Part shown: positions 36,615 to 44,962 of the stretch, piece after piece
Numbering within the stretch: the first letter of the stretch is position 1
How the letters are laid out: each line of letters opens with the position of its first letter
Assembly (NCBI RefSeq): GCF_000820025.1
Contig: NZ_CDBI01000077.1
Span: 49,505 to 113,504 of the forward strand
Source of the DNA: Aeromonas popoffii
GTDB lineage: Bacteria; Pseudomonadota; Gammaproteobacteria; Enterobacterales; Aeromonadaceae
Length of the DNA: 64,000 nt
Direction: 5' to 3'
The notes under the pieces: generated by a model
Database searches by the model: none
What the model was told of the DNA's origin: nothing
What the model saw: only the letters and a program-made list of their open reading frames with translations
Program-made: the position numbers and the translations under genes

Positions 36615-37235
36615 TTAAGAAAGGGGTTGGCGGCGCTTCTGGTTCTGAACCTCGGCACCCATGGCGATCATGCGCAGCTGGCGTATGGTGCGATCAGACA
36701 AGGCCCGGCACTCTTCGCAGGTCATGTCGAGGGCATCTGCACCGGCGCTGAAGACGATGGTCACCATGGCTTCGGCCTGGATGTAGGCCTCTTCCCTCGG
36801 CGCCCCCGTGGTGGCTTCGAGGTAATCGGTCAGCTCGGCGATGAAGTGTTGTATCTCCCGCGCCACCGCCTGCCGAAATGCCGCCGAGGTACCGGAACGC
36901 TCACGCAGCAGCAGCCGGAAGATGTTCGGATTGTTCTCGACGAACTCCATGAAGGTCTGTACCGAGGTGCTGATGACGCTGCCGCCGCCGGCGATGCGCT
37001 GACGCGCCTGACGCATCAACTGGCGCAGGGTCAGGCCACCTTCATCCACCAGGGTCAGCCCCAGCTCCTCCATGTCGCGAAAATGGCGATAGAACGAGGT
37101 CGGTGCTATACCCGCCTCCCGCGCTACTTCCCGCAGACTGAGGTTGGAAAAGCTGCGATTGGCGCACAGTTGACTGAACGCAGCATCGATCAGCGTACGC
37201 CGGGTTTTTTCTTTTTGTTGCGCGCGAATACCCAC
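36615..37235 (-). CDS. fabR: FabR, TetR-family regulator of unsaturated fatty acid synthesis
   Basis: A 206-residue TetR regulator starting at GTG 37235 ([15 protein letters not shown]), with AAGGTGA 8 nt upstream; this matches the E. coli FabR N-terminus [13 protein letters not shown]. The helix-turn-helix is [20 protein letters not shown]. The ligand domain is highly E. coli-like ([19 protein letters not shown]). It senses the saturated/unsaturated acyl balance and represses fabA/fabB. Here it is divergent from a desaturase, a likely local target. Confidence 0.93.
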   Translation of the reverse strand: MGIRAQQKEKTRRTLIDAAFSQLCANRSFSNLSLREVAREAGIAPTSFYRHFRDMEELGLTLVDEGGLTLRQLMRQARQRIAGGGSVISTSVQTFMEFVENNPNIFRLLLRERSGTSAAFRQAVAREIQHFIAELTDYLEATTGAPREEAYIQAEAMVTIVFSAGADALDMTCEECRALSDRTIRQLRMIAMGAEVQNQKRRQPLS

Positions 37236-37252
37236 GAAAACAGTCACCTTCA

Positions 37253-37276
37253 GGTTATCGAGGCCAGATGATAACC
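37253..37276. promoter_or_regulatory. Inverted repeat between fabR and the desaturase
   Basis: GGTTATC, 10-nt spacer, GATAACC: a perfect 7-bp inverted repeat 18 bp before the fabR start. It does not match the E. coli FabR box, but it is placed to control the divergent pair. Confidence 0.35.
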
Positions 37277-37384
37277 CGAAGGCCGAGTCGGGATCAGGTT
37301 TGTCTCCTACTTTTTTACCATTGACCCGCATTCTGGCTGCGTGGAGAATGGCGCACAGCTGTTCGCTGAAAGGAACCGAGTGAG

Positions 37385-38503
37385 ATGGAACGCCCACCGA
37401 TCATCATGACCAATACCCTGCTGTTTGCCCTCTCCGGGTTGACCGCACTGATCGCCGTGCCCTGGTACGGCATGACCCATGGCTATGACCTCTGGCAGTG
37501 GAGCTGCTTCCTGCTGCTGTTCTGTTACAGCGGTATCTCCATCACGGCCGGCTATCACCGCCTCTGGTCGCACAAGGCCTACAAGGCCCACCCGATCCTG
37601 CAGTGGATCCTCGCCATCGGCGGTGCCCTCGCCTTGCAAAACTCGGCCCAGCACTGGTCTTCCGATCACCGTCGTCACCATCGCCACGTGGATGACAACC
37701 TGAAGGATCCCTACAGCGCAGGTCGCGGCTTCTGGTACTCCCACATCGGCTGGATGCTGCGCGAGTACCAGCGCGATATCTACAACGATTACAGCAACGT
37801 GCGGGATCTGCAGAACAACCCCGTCGTCGTCTTCCAGCACAAACACTATCTGGCGCTGACCCTGGCCACCAACCTGGGGATCCCGCTGCTGCTGGGACTT
37901 GTCCACGGCGATCTGCTCGGCATGCTGCTGTTGGCCGGGGTGCTGCGCATGGTGATGACCCACCACACCACCTTCTTCATCAACTCCCTGGCCCACATCT
38001 GGGGCAGCCAGCCGTTTACCGACCGCAATACGGCGCGGGACAACGGCATCCTGGCCTTCTTCACCTTTGGCGAGGGCTATCATAACTTCCACCACCTGTT
38101 CGAGAACGACTATCGCAACGGCATCCACTGGTGGCAGTTCGATCCCACCAAGTGGCTGATCCGCAGCGCCTCCTGGTGCGGGCTGACCCGGGATCTGAGA
38201 TCCTGTCCGGAAGAACTGATCGAACAAGCCAGACTGGAGATGCAGCTCAAACGGGCGCAGGCCAAGTTGCGCAAACGCGATGACCGGGAGCTATGGCAGG
38301 CACTGTTGCAGGAGGAGTACGACAAGCTGAGCCAGCAGTTACAGCACTACTACGCCAGCCGCAAGCGCCTGCTGGAACAGCGCAAGCGCAAGGCGCTGGC
38401 CCGCTATGACAAGTTGAAGCTGCAGCTGGAGTATCGCAATCTGCACGATGGCTTCGTTGCCAGCAAGCGCAACTGGAGCCGACTGCTGGCAGGTATCGCC
38501 TGA
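37385..38503 (+). CDS. Acyl-CoA (delta-9) fatty acid desaturase
   Basis: A 372-residue integral membrane di-iron enzyme that introduces a double bond into saturated acyl chains, with oxygen. The three histidine boxes are [22 protein letters not shown] and GEGYHNFHH, with additional HTTFFINS. Four membrane segments surround them. The last about 85 residues form a charged coiled coil ([34 protein letters not shown]), longer than a basic desaturase. AAGGA precedes the ATG. Divergent from fabR, suggesting aerobic adjustment of membrane fluidity under FabR control. Confidence 0.9.
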   Translation: MERPPIIMTNTLLFALSGLTALIAVPWYGMTHGYDLWQWSCFLLLFCYSGISITAGYHRLWSHKAYKAHPILQWILAIGGALALQNSAQHWSSDHRRHHRHVDDNLKDPYSAGRGFWYSHIGWMLREYQRDIYNDYSNVRDLQNNPVVVFQHKHYLALTLATNLGIPLLLGLVHGDLLGMLLLAGVLRMVMTHHTTFFINSLAHIWGSQPFTDRNTARDNGILAFFTFGEGYHNFHHLFENDYRNGIHWWQFDPTKWLIRSASWCGLTRDLRSCPEELIEQARLEMQLKRAQAKLRKRDDRELWQALLQEEYDKLSQQLQHYYASRKRLLEQRKRKALARYDKLKLQLEYRNLHDGFVASKRNWSRLLAGIA

Positions 38504-38530
38504 TCATGAGCCGTCGGGCTGAACAGAGCA

Positions 38531-38555
38531 AAGACCGCCAACCGGCGGTCTTTTT
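38531..38555 (+). terminator. Terminator of the desaturase gene
   Basis: Stem GACCGCC/GGCGGTC, loop AACC, then TTTTT, 28 bp after the desaturase stop. Confidence 0.9.
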
Positions 38556-38583
38556 CCGGGAGCGACTCAGCCAGCGGGCCATA

Positions 38584-38783
38584 AAAAATGGGGTGACATT
38601 TCCATGTCACCCCCTCGCAAATAGCATGTTCCATATTGGAATCCGGTCCTGTCGGGTGCCTGTCCTGTTTCCTGAGTTTCCGCTACCCATCTGAAGCAGG
38701 TGCCTGCTGGAGTAATCCAGTCGGCCAGTACTCTTCACGACCCTCTTCCACACGGCAGACAAGCCACCGTGTTTATCCTTGCA
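38584..38783 (-). ncRNA. Candidate second Csr-type sRNA (CsrC-like)
   Basis: The minus strand from about 38783 to 38584 has ten GGA motifs in 200 nt, several as AGGA or TGGA in short stem-loops (CAGGAAACAGGACAG, TTCCAATATGGAA, CTGGATTACTCCAG). It ends in an intrinsic terminator, stem GGGGTGACAT/ATGTCACCCC (38590-38613), whose loop is GGAA, followed by ATTTTTT. A -10 box TAATAT lies at 38790-38795 and a UvrY/GacA-like palindrome about 180 bp upstream of the start. No open reading frame explains it. It would sequester CsrA like CsrB. An alternative is that the hairpin simply ends the phospholipase transcript. Confidence 0.6.
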
Positions 38784-38954
38784 ACTGAAATATTACGCAG
38801 TTAAATAAAATAAAAAACCGTTTTATTCATTGGCGTATGCAAGTAACTGGACGCTCTCAGGATTCCTGCACCGGAACAAACTGATGAAAAACAATACGAT
38901 AAAAACATTCATCGCCTTTGGATGGCAAACGTTATCCTCGAAGGCGTACAAGGC

Positions 38955-38972
38955 TTTGCGAGATCTCGCACA
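38955..38972. promoter_or_regulatory. UvrY/GacA-type upstream activating site
   Basis: Minus strand TGTGCGAGATCTCGCAAA, containing the 14-bp palindrome TGCGAGATCTCGCA. It matches 14 of 18 bases of the E. coli csrB site as I remember it (TGTGAGAGATCTCTTACA). It lies about 180 bp before the candidate sRNA, the usual distance for such sites. Confidence 0.5.
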
Positions 38973-38985
38973 AGACATGACCCGC

Positions 38986-40239
38986 TCACAACCAGCGCTG
39001 CAGCGGCAGCCAGTCGCTCACCCTGGCCAGCAATCGGCGCAGGGTCGACTGTGGTGCGACAACGGAATGGGACGACCGCTGCTGCCATCCCGCCAGCCAC
39101 AGCTGCAACTCGGCGCAGAGCGCGGGGCACTCCAGGTGCAACATCAGCTCTGTGTTGAGCATCAGGGAGCGGGGATCCAGATTGAAGCTACCGAGCAGCG
39201 CCTCCCCTTCCCCGATCAGGATCAGCTTGGCGTGCAGGCTAAGGCCCTCCCCCTCCAACTCGGACAGCGCTATCCCCTGCCGTATCAGCCAGGGGCGATG
39301 ACGCCGGTAGACGCCATACACCAGGGGCACGTCCGTGCTGGCCAAGGAGTTGGTAAGAATCTCTATGCTCACCCCCGCCCGGCGCTGCTGCCTCAGCCGG
39401 CGGCGTAGCCCCCGGGTCAGGATCAGGTAAGGGCTCACCAACTTCAAACTCCCCAGGTTGTCGGCCAGCTTGCGCCAGAGCAGGGGCGCCGTGGTTGGCC
39501 GCGACACCAGCCCCTTGCCTGGCCGGTCGAACCATACCTCGGCCTGTCCCGAATGCCAGCTCAGGGAGGCAGGCTCGGCGTCAAACAGGCTGGCGGGCAG
39601 GTCATAGACGGCCGCCACCTGCGGATCGGTCAGGGTAAGCAGAAAGTCGTTCACCGCCGCCACTTCGGCCCGCACCAAGGGACGACGCAGCAAGCGGCGG
39701 ATCGGGTGACTCCAACGGCTACGCCAGAATTGATCGAAGCCCTGTTCGGCCTGCTGGCAAAGCAAACCACGGCAGGCGAGATCCAGATCGACGAATTGGG
39801 GCGTACCGCCCAGCCCGAAATAGCGGTCACCTATGTTGCGACCGCCGATCACCGCCTGGTTGCCATCCACCAGCAGCAACTTGTTGTGCATGCGGTGATT
39901 GATGCGGCGAAAGCTGAACATACCCTCCAGAAACAGGGTCAACGGACGCCAGCCCCGCAGCCAAAAGGGGTTGAACAACCGCACTTCTATGCCGGGCTGA
40001 TGGGCCACCATCTCCAGGAAACGGTTATCGCCAGCATAGAGGTCGTCGATGAGCAGTTGTACCCGCACCCCGCGCCGGGCCGCGTGCAGCAGCTCCGACA
40101 ACAGCAGCTTGCCGCTGCTGTCTTCCTCCCAGCTGTAGTATTGGGCCTGGATCCGGCTGCGGGCGCTGCGGATCAGCTGGCAGCGCACCTTGAGCGCAAG
40201 CTCGGGTTGATCAATCAGTGCAAATTCGCCGGGGATCAT
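38986..40239 (-). CDS. Phospholipase D-like / cardiolipin synthase family protein
   Basis: A 417-residue protein with two HKD motifs. The first, HNKLLLVDGNQAVIGGRN, is complete. The second, LHAKLILIGEGEALLGSFN, has His and Lys but Gly in place of the usual Asp, followed by a normal GSFNLDPRS. The two-domain PLD plan and length suit a ClsC-like cardiolipin synthase or a phospholipase. There is no signal peptide. It is monocistronic; the only downstream hairpin is about 370 bp away. Confidence 0.82.
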   Translation of the reverse strand: MIPGEFALIDQPELALKVRCQLIRSARSRIQAQYYSWEEDSSGKLLLSELLHAARRGVRVQLLIDDLYAGDNRFLEMVAHQPGIEVRLFNPFWLRGWRPLTLFLEGMFSFRRINHRMHNKLLLVDGNQAVIGGRNIGDRYFGLGGTPQFVDLDLACRGLLCQQAEQGFDQFWRSRWSHPIRRLLRRPLVRAEVAAVNDFLLTLTDPQVAAVYDLPASLFDAEPASLSWHSGQAEVWFDRPGKGLVSRPTTAPLLWRKLADNLGSLKLVSPYLILTRGLRRRLRQQRRAGVSIEILTNSLASTDVPLVYGVYRRHRPWLIRQGIALSELEGEGLSLHAKLILIGEGEALLGSFNLDPRSLMLNTELMLHLECPALCAELQLWLAGWQQRSSHSVVAPQSTLRRLLARVSDWLPLQRWL

Positions 40240-40317
40240 GGCGTCATCTGCCTGTCATGGGGAAATGGCATAACGCTGGCTACAGACCTCATTGGAACGT
40301 GGATGAAGGAATTTACC

Positions 40318-40455
40318 ATGGAACTCACGGATCGCCCCGCCATCAGCCATCGACCGCAAGCCAGTCAGCCGGATCCCTCGCCGACCGGCCAGCTGGCCCC
40401 CTGGTATCTGCAGCACAGGGATCAGCCCTTTGTCCCGCCCACTCAGCCTGTCTAG
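40318..40455 (+). CDS. Small proline-rich protein, 45 residues
   Basis: ATG 40318 has GAAGGA 8 nt upstream. The 45-residue product is hydrophilic and rich in Pro, Gln and His (RPQASQPDPSPTGQLAPWYL, ending in PPTQPV). No family is recognised. It fills the gap between the PLD gene (divergent) and the lytic transglycosylase gene (convergent), on its own strand. Confidence 0.45.
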   Translation: MELTDRPAISHRPQASQPDPSPTGQLAPWYLQHRDQPFVPPTQPV

Positions 40456-40470
40456 ACGGGCGAGAGAACG

Positions 40471-41895
40471 TCAGGGCTGGGCCACCGCCTCGATGGCGGC
40501 TGCCTTGCCCTCCAGCTGCGGCAGGCTGAAGCGATAGGCCACGTAGTACTTGTAGATGGTACTGACGTAGTTGATGGGCCCCTGGCCGACCTCGTTGGCC
40601 ACCAGCTGCTCCACGTTGCCAAACCAGACATTCGGATCCAGCCCGGCGGCCTCCGCCTTGGCCCTGATCGCCTGCACCCGATTCGGACCGGCATTATAGG
40701 CCGCCAGCGCAAACAGATGGCGGTTGAGCACATCCAGCCCGGGATCGTTGAAGTAGGTATCCAGGATCAGTCGCATATAGCGGCAGGCCGCCTCCACATT
40801 GCCCTCCAGGCTGGCGAGCCTGGCTCCACGAATGCCCACCTCTCCCCCTGTACTCGGCAACAGCTGCATGATCCCCACAGCACCTCGCTCTGAGCGCACG
40901 CCGGCATTGAGGCCCGACTCCTTGTAAGCCAGCGCCGCCAGCATCAGCCAGTCCAACCCGTACTTGTCGGCCTGCTGCTCCAGCACCTTGCGGATAGTCG
41001 CCAGCCGCCCCAGAGGATCCGGCGCCAAAATATTGCTCATCTGATCGCTGCGGGCCAGCAGACCGCGCAGGGTCATGTCGCTATAGAGGGTACGCTTGCC
41101 CGCATCGGCCAGATAACCGTTCACCGCCTTGAGCAGCTTGGGGCTATTGTTGCGCAGCGCCCAGGCACTGCGGCCCTTGTCCCGCAGCGGGATCAGCTTG
41201 TGAGCTCTCAGGCCGCTGATCATGCCGAGCCAGATGCGCCCCTTGAAACTGTCGGTTACCGTGAGCGGTATGATGCCGGCCGCTACCATCTCCAGCAGAT
41301 CCCCGTCCTGCAGGTATTCGGGCACCGTCTCTATGTAGATGGGCGGCAGCCCCAGTTCGCGAAACAGCCAGTTGAGCTGGCGCAGGCTCTCATAATAGCT
41401 GGAGCTGGCGCGCACCCAGATGCGCCTGCCGGAGAGCTGGGTGATGCGGTTGAAAGTCGGCAGGGAATACTGGCTCACCACCCACTCTTCGATGGGGGCG
41501 ATCACCGGGTCAGAGAAGGTCACCTGCTCGCGCCGGGTCGGAGTCACCGTCATGTTGGCCGCCACCAAATCGCCGCGCCCCTCGCTGAGGTAGTCCAGCA
41601 GCTTGTCCTGGCGCACAGGTATGTAGATGATCTTGAGTTTGATCTTCTCCTTGGCAAGATAGGTCTGGTTCAGCCAGCGCTCGAACCCCTGCAGCTGATT
41701 GACCAGGATGCCGTGCTGAGTCCCCTTGTGGAGGAAAAAGAATCCCCGCTCATAGACCACCAGGGCCCTGAGTTCTTTCTTTTGCAGTATATGTTCGAGG
41801 TCCCCGGGTTGGGGCAGGCGCTGTGGCTTGAGATCCGCCGCCAGCAGAGGAAGACACCAGAGGGCCAGCAGGCCCCAGATCCATCGCAGCCTCAT
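40471..41895 (-). CDS. MltF-like membrane-bound lytic transglycosylase
   Basis: A 474-residue exported protein read from ATG 41895 (MRLRWIWGLLALWCLPLLAA, signal peptide), with GAAGG upstream. Residues about 30-275 are a periplasmic binding protein-like domain (GDLVAANMTVTPTRREQVTF). Residues about 300-450 are an SLT domain: catalytic Glu in ALAYKESGLNAG, RGAVGIMQLLPST and LFALAAYNAGPNRV. It would cleave peptidoglycan with 1,6-anhydro product formation. MltF has this same two-domain plan. Confidence 0.9.
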   Translation of the reverse strand: MRLRWIWGLLALWCLPLLAADLKPQRLPQPGDLEHILQKKELRALVVYERGFFFLHKGTQHGILVNQLQGFERWLNQTYLAKEKIKLKIIYIPVRQDKLLDYLSEGRGDLVAANMTVTPTRREQVTFSDPVIAPIEEWVVSQYSLPTFNRITQLSGRRIWVRASSSYYESLRQLNWLFRELGLPPIYIETVPEYLQDGDLLEMVAAGIIPLTVTDSFKGRIWLGMISGLRAHKLIPLRDKGRSAWALRNNSPKLLKAVNGYLADAGKRTLYSDMTLRGLLARSDQMSNILAPDPLGRLATIRKVLEQQADKYGLDWLMLAALAYKESGLNAGVRSERGAVGIMQLLPSTGGEVGIRGARLASLEGNVEAACRYMRLILDTYFNDPGLDVLNRHLFALAAYNAGPNRVQAIRAKAEAAGLDPNVWFGNVEQLVANEVGQGPINYVSTIYKYYVAYRFSLPQLEGKAAAIEAVAQP

Positions 41896-42022
41896 TATGT
41901 GGTCGCCTTCTGTTGGCCGACTCGCGTCGGGCAAAACCGTCTGTGGGATAACTTACTATAGAACGCAGACCTACAGCAGAAGGGTCAACACGGCAGGCGC
42001 ACCCGCCGTGTCATCACAGGGC

Positions 42023-42322
42023 TCAGATAGAGCGGGCACGCATCTCGAAAATCAATTTTTCGGCGGTGCAGGTGAACTGCAGGCGGGCTTTCAGGATCAC
42101 ACCGTTGGCGCCCTGGCTCAGCTCGCTGCTGATGCTGGCTTCGGCAGTCACCTGTTTGGCCAGTGCCTCATAAGCGGCCAGCTTGGCACGGGCATCGGCT
42201 TCTACCGCCGCCTCGATCACCAGATCCATGACATCGTCACCTTCACCTATGATGGTGCCGATCTCGGCGAAACAGCCACAGCTGTCACAGGTTTCCTGCA
42301 CTTTATCTTCTACGGACATCAT
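42023..42322 (-). CDS. YfcZ/YiiS family protein (DUF406)
   Basis: A 99-residue protein of unknown function. The N-terminal CDSCGCFAEIGTII and C-terminal LQFTCTAEKLIFEM match the DUF406 pattern (CCCMDVGTIM, FTFACEAEMLIFQ in YfcZ). Cysteines suggest a metal or redox role. GTAGGAG lies before a double ATG. It begins 11 bp after a tatA-like gene and is probably cotranscribed with it. Confidence 0.85.
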   Translation of the reverse strand: MMSVEDKVQETCDSCGCFAEIGTIIGEGDDVMDLVIEAAVEADARAKLAAYEALAKQVTAEASISSELSQGANGVILKARLQFTCTAEKLIFEMRARSI

Positions 42323-42333
42323 TCAACTCCTAC

Positions 42334-42495
42334 TTATTTCGGCTGTACTTCATCGTCACGCAAGGCTTTACGAAAATCCCTGATGGCGGTGCCCAGATCC
42401 TCACCGGCGCCGGCCAGGCGTTTGCTGCCAAACACCACGACCACAACCACAAGCAGGATCAACAAATGCCAGATATGAATTCCAACGAGTCCCAC
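42334..42495 (-). CDS. TatA/TatE-like small membrane protein
   Basis: A 53-residue protein starting at GTG 42495, with AGGAG 7 nt upstream. It reads MGLVGIHIWHLLILLVVVVV, then VFGSKRLAGAGEDLGTAIRD, and FRKALRDDEVQPK. This is the TatA plan: one helix, FG-x-K-(K/R)-L hinge, and an amphipathic helix ending in FRKAL. It is shorter than E. coli TatA, close to TatE. Tat components translocate folded proteins; no tatB or tatC lies nearby, so it is an extra copy. Confidence 0.85.
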   Translation of the reverse strand: MGLVGIHIWHLLILLVVVVVVFGSKRLAGAGEDLGTAIRDFRKALRDDEVQPK

Positions 42496-42597
42496 TGGGA
42501 TACTCCTGACTGATAGATACCGATTGTTTGTATCAAAAGAAGGCGCAAGGATTGTTGGGCAAAATCAAGGCAGGTGCAAGTTTGCAAATAAATCACG

Positions 42598-42628
42598 CAA
42601 AAAAATACGGCGACCCAGGGTCGCCGTA
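42598..42628 (-). terminator. Orphan terminator upstream of the tatA-like gene
   Basis: Minus strand stem ATACGGCGACCC/GGGTCGCCGTAT followed by seven T's. No minus-strand gene lies between it and the divergent LysR gene, so it may end a short RNA starting near 42720. Confidence 0.6.
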
Positions 42629-42769
42629 TCACTTGATGCTACTTGTCCCCTCAACCACTACATCCTGTACCAGCCGCCATTGAAGGCGAGAGACAACCGA
42701 AGCATAGATTCGCCAAGATATGAAAACAAATGGTATAAATTCATCTAAGAATTGAAGGAGATTCATATC

Positions 42770-43738
42770 ATGTTGCTGGAACAGCTGGGGCGTATCGACC
42801 TCAATTTATTGATTATCCTGCAAGTTTTGCTGGAAGAGCGGAATGGCAGCCGGGCGGCCCGCCGCCTGCATCTGAGCCAGTCTGCCGTCAGCAAGGCCCT
42901 TGGCCGCCTGCGGGACACCTTCGATGACCCCCTGTTCGTGCGCTCCGCCTATGGGCTGGAGCCCACCGCCCGCGCCCTGACTCTGCAGCAGCAACTGCAA
43001 CCCATATTGCTGTCGCTGGACAACCTGATCCAGCCGCCAGATTTCGATCCGGCCAATACCGAGCGGGAGTTCGTCATCGCCAGCATGGACAGCGCCTTCA
43101 CCCTGTTCGCCCCGCTCTACCTGAGCGAGCTAAAACGGCAGGCACCGGGCATACGGCTGCGCTACGAGGAGTGGACCGAGAACAGTCTGACAGAGATGAG
43201 TCAGGGCCAGGTGGACATCGCCTTCACGGTGCGGGAGAACTGCATCAGCTCGGATTTCCGGCTCGACACCCTGCCCAACGCCATCTGCCAGCGGTTGCTT
43301 GCCATCGATGACCTCACCTGTCTGGTGCAACACGATCACCCGGCCCTGCACGAGCCCGAGTGGGATCTCGCCCGTTACCTGGCCTATCCCCATGTGCAGA
43401 CCTATTGCGAGGGGCGGGACCGCTGGATGCTGGATCACAAGCTGGCAGGGATGGATCTCTACCGCCGGATCGAAGCGACCGTGCCGTCGTTCGAGGCGGC
43501 GCTGCGTATGGGCATGCACTCGGACATGATAGTGACCCTTTCAAGGCTCTATGCCCGTCACGCTACCCAGGTCTATCCGCTGGTGCCGCTGCCGCTGCCC
43601 ATAGCGCTCGACAGCATCTCCCACCTGCTGATCTGGCATCAGCGCCACGAGGAGGATCCGGGCCACCGCTGGCTGCGGGAAACCTTGCTCGCCCTCATCA
43701 TGAGCACACTGGAACCCTCCACCATAGAACAACCCTGA
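42770..43738 (+). CDS. LysR-family transcriptional regulator
   Basis: A 322-residue regulator read from MLLEQLGRIDLNLLIIL, with AAGGAG upstream. The winged helix-turn-helix is RAARRLHLSQSAVSKALGRLRD. The effector domain (about 95-300) is of the substrate-binding type; the sequence after the HTH (DPLFVRSAYGLEPTARAL) is typical of NodD/LeuO-like regulators. No target gene is directly divergent; the effector is unknown. Confidence 0.85.
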   Translation: MLLEQLGRIDLNLLIILQVLLEERNGSRAARRLHLSQSAVSKALGRLRDTFDDPLFVRSAYGLEPTARALTLQQQLQPILLSLDNLIQPPDFDPANTEREFVIASMDSAFTLFAPLYLSELKRQAPGIRLRYEEWTENSLTEMSQGQVDIAFTVRENCISSDFRLDTLPNAICQRLLAIDDLTCLVQHDHPALHEPEWDLARYLAYPHVQTYCEGRDRWMLDHKLAGMDLYRRIEATVPSFEAALRMGMHSDMIVTLSRLYARHATQVYPLVPLPLPIALDSISHLLIWHQRHEEDPGHRWLRETLLALIMSTLEPSTIEQP

Positions 43739-43806
43739 TCATGGGACGCGCTTCATCCTCGGCATGAGCAAGCGGGGAACCGGGGCTGAAAAGCAGCCCT
43801 GACACT

Positions 43807-44406
43807 TCAGCCCTGGCCGGTCACCGCCAGATAGTGGTGCACGCCGTCCAGCAGCATCTGCACCGAGATCATCACCAGCAGCATGCCCATCAGCCGCTCC
43901 ACCGCTTTGAGTCCTCGCTCACCCAGCAGCTTGTTGAATACATCGTAGAACATCAGGATCACGGCGCTGGCTCCCCAAGCCATCAGCAGGGCCAGCGACC
44001 AGTCCACCATCCGGGTCGGCTCCTGGTTGGCCAGCAACAACAGGGAGGCAAGAATGGAGGGGCCGGCGATCATGGGGATGGCCATGGGCACCAGGAAAGG
44101 CTCTTCGCCCGCCGCCAGCCCGGTCACCCCGCCTTCACTCGGGAAGATCATCTTGATGGCGATGAGGAACAATATGATGCCGCCCGCTATGCTGACCGCC
44201 TCCTGGCGCAGATTGAGAAAATCCAGGATCTGCTGACCAGCAAGCAGGAAGGCCATCATGATAGCGAGAGAGAACAAGAGCTCCCGCATCATCACCTTGC
44301 GCCGCCGCTTGGGATCAAGATGACGCAGGATCGACAGGAAGACCGGCAGGTTGCCCAGCGGATCCATGATCAAAAACAACATGACGGCTGCGGAAAAAGT
44401 GTCCAT
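43807..44406 (-). CDS. MarC/YhgN-family membrane protein
   Basis: A 199-residue protein with six membrane segments (MLFLIMDPLGNLPVFLSIL, LLFSLAIMMAFLLAGQQIL, and others). PLGNLPVF and PMIAGPSIL are family motifs. Function is not established for the family; it was once linked to multiple antibiotic resistance. It is convergent with the LysR gene. Confidence 0.85.
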   Translation of the reverse strand: MDTFSAAVMLFLIMDPLGNLPVFLSILRHLDPKRRRKVMMRELLFSLAIMMAFLLAGQQILDFLNLRQEAVSIAGGIILFLIAIKMIFPSEGGVTGLAAGEEPFLVPMAIPMIAGPSILASLLLLANQEPTRMVDWSLALLMAWGASAVILMFYDVFNKLLGERGLKAVERLMGMLLVMISVQMLLDGVHHYLAVTGQG

Positions 44407-44508
44407 ACAACGCCCAGGCTAAGCCTTCAACAAGGAGGGGGAAGAGGGCAAAATATAACAAAGGCGGCGGGATTCAGCGAGCGCCACAGGCCGCTCGCCG
44501 CGGGGGGA

Positions 44509-44754
44509 TCACCCGTGGTGGCAAATCTTGCCAGCGTGGGTCTGAAAACCCTGCCCTGATTCGATGAACTTGCCGCGCTGTGCCAGCAAGGCGATCAGCG
44601 CCTCTGCATCCATCTCGCTGGCGCTGCAGGTATGGAAACGGGCGTCGGTGCCAAAGCGCGCATCGATCGCCTCCCTGAGGCTGGTCCGGGTAAATTGGCC
44701 ACCCTGCGCCAGCATCATCTCCATCACCTCGTGACCGTGTACCGATTGAGTCAT
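44509..44754 (-). CDS. yecH: YecH-family putative metal-binding protein
   Basis: An 81-residue protein read from MTQSVHGHEVMEMMLAQ, with GAGGT upstream. It matches the E. coli YecH pattern HGHEVLNMM, ARFHTCSA and KIC-H. Four His and two Cys in clustered motifs (HGHEV, FHTCSA, KICHH) suggest metal binding. Function unknown. Confidence 0.85.
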   Translation of the reverse strand: MTQSVHGHEVMEMMLAQGGQFTRTSLREAIDARFGTDARFHTCSASEMDAEALIALLAQRGKFIESGQGFQTHAGKICHHG

Positions 44755-44962
44755 TGCAAACCTCATTAATGAACATATTTAATGTCAATTAAATCCCGCC
44801 CCGCCACCGGCGACCTTGATATAAGCCAATAAATTGCCAATTTCCCTCCGGTCGGGCTGGCTGTGAGGAGTGCTTTGTCGATAATGTGGCAACCTGACAA
44901 GGGGATGGCTACACTAACGCCCCTTTTTGCCATCTCAGACCGACTATAAGGACATTGGCGTC

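Noticed and set aside
38830..39408. 192-codon plus-strand frame entering the phospholipase gene
   Set aside because: Mostly antisense to the PLD gene and covers the UvrY-like site; no homology-like features.
42524..42748. 74-codon plus-strand frame before the LysR gene
   Set aside because: It runs through the orphan terminator and has no ribosome-binding site; the RNA explanation fits better.
44816..44829. FNR-like box TTGATATAAGCCAA between yecH and the symporter
   Set aside because: The right half (GCCAA) matches only three of five bases, and position relative to any promoter is unclear.
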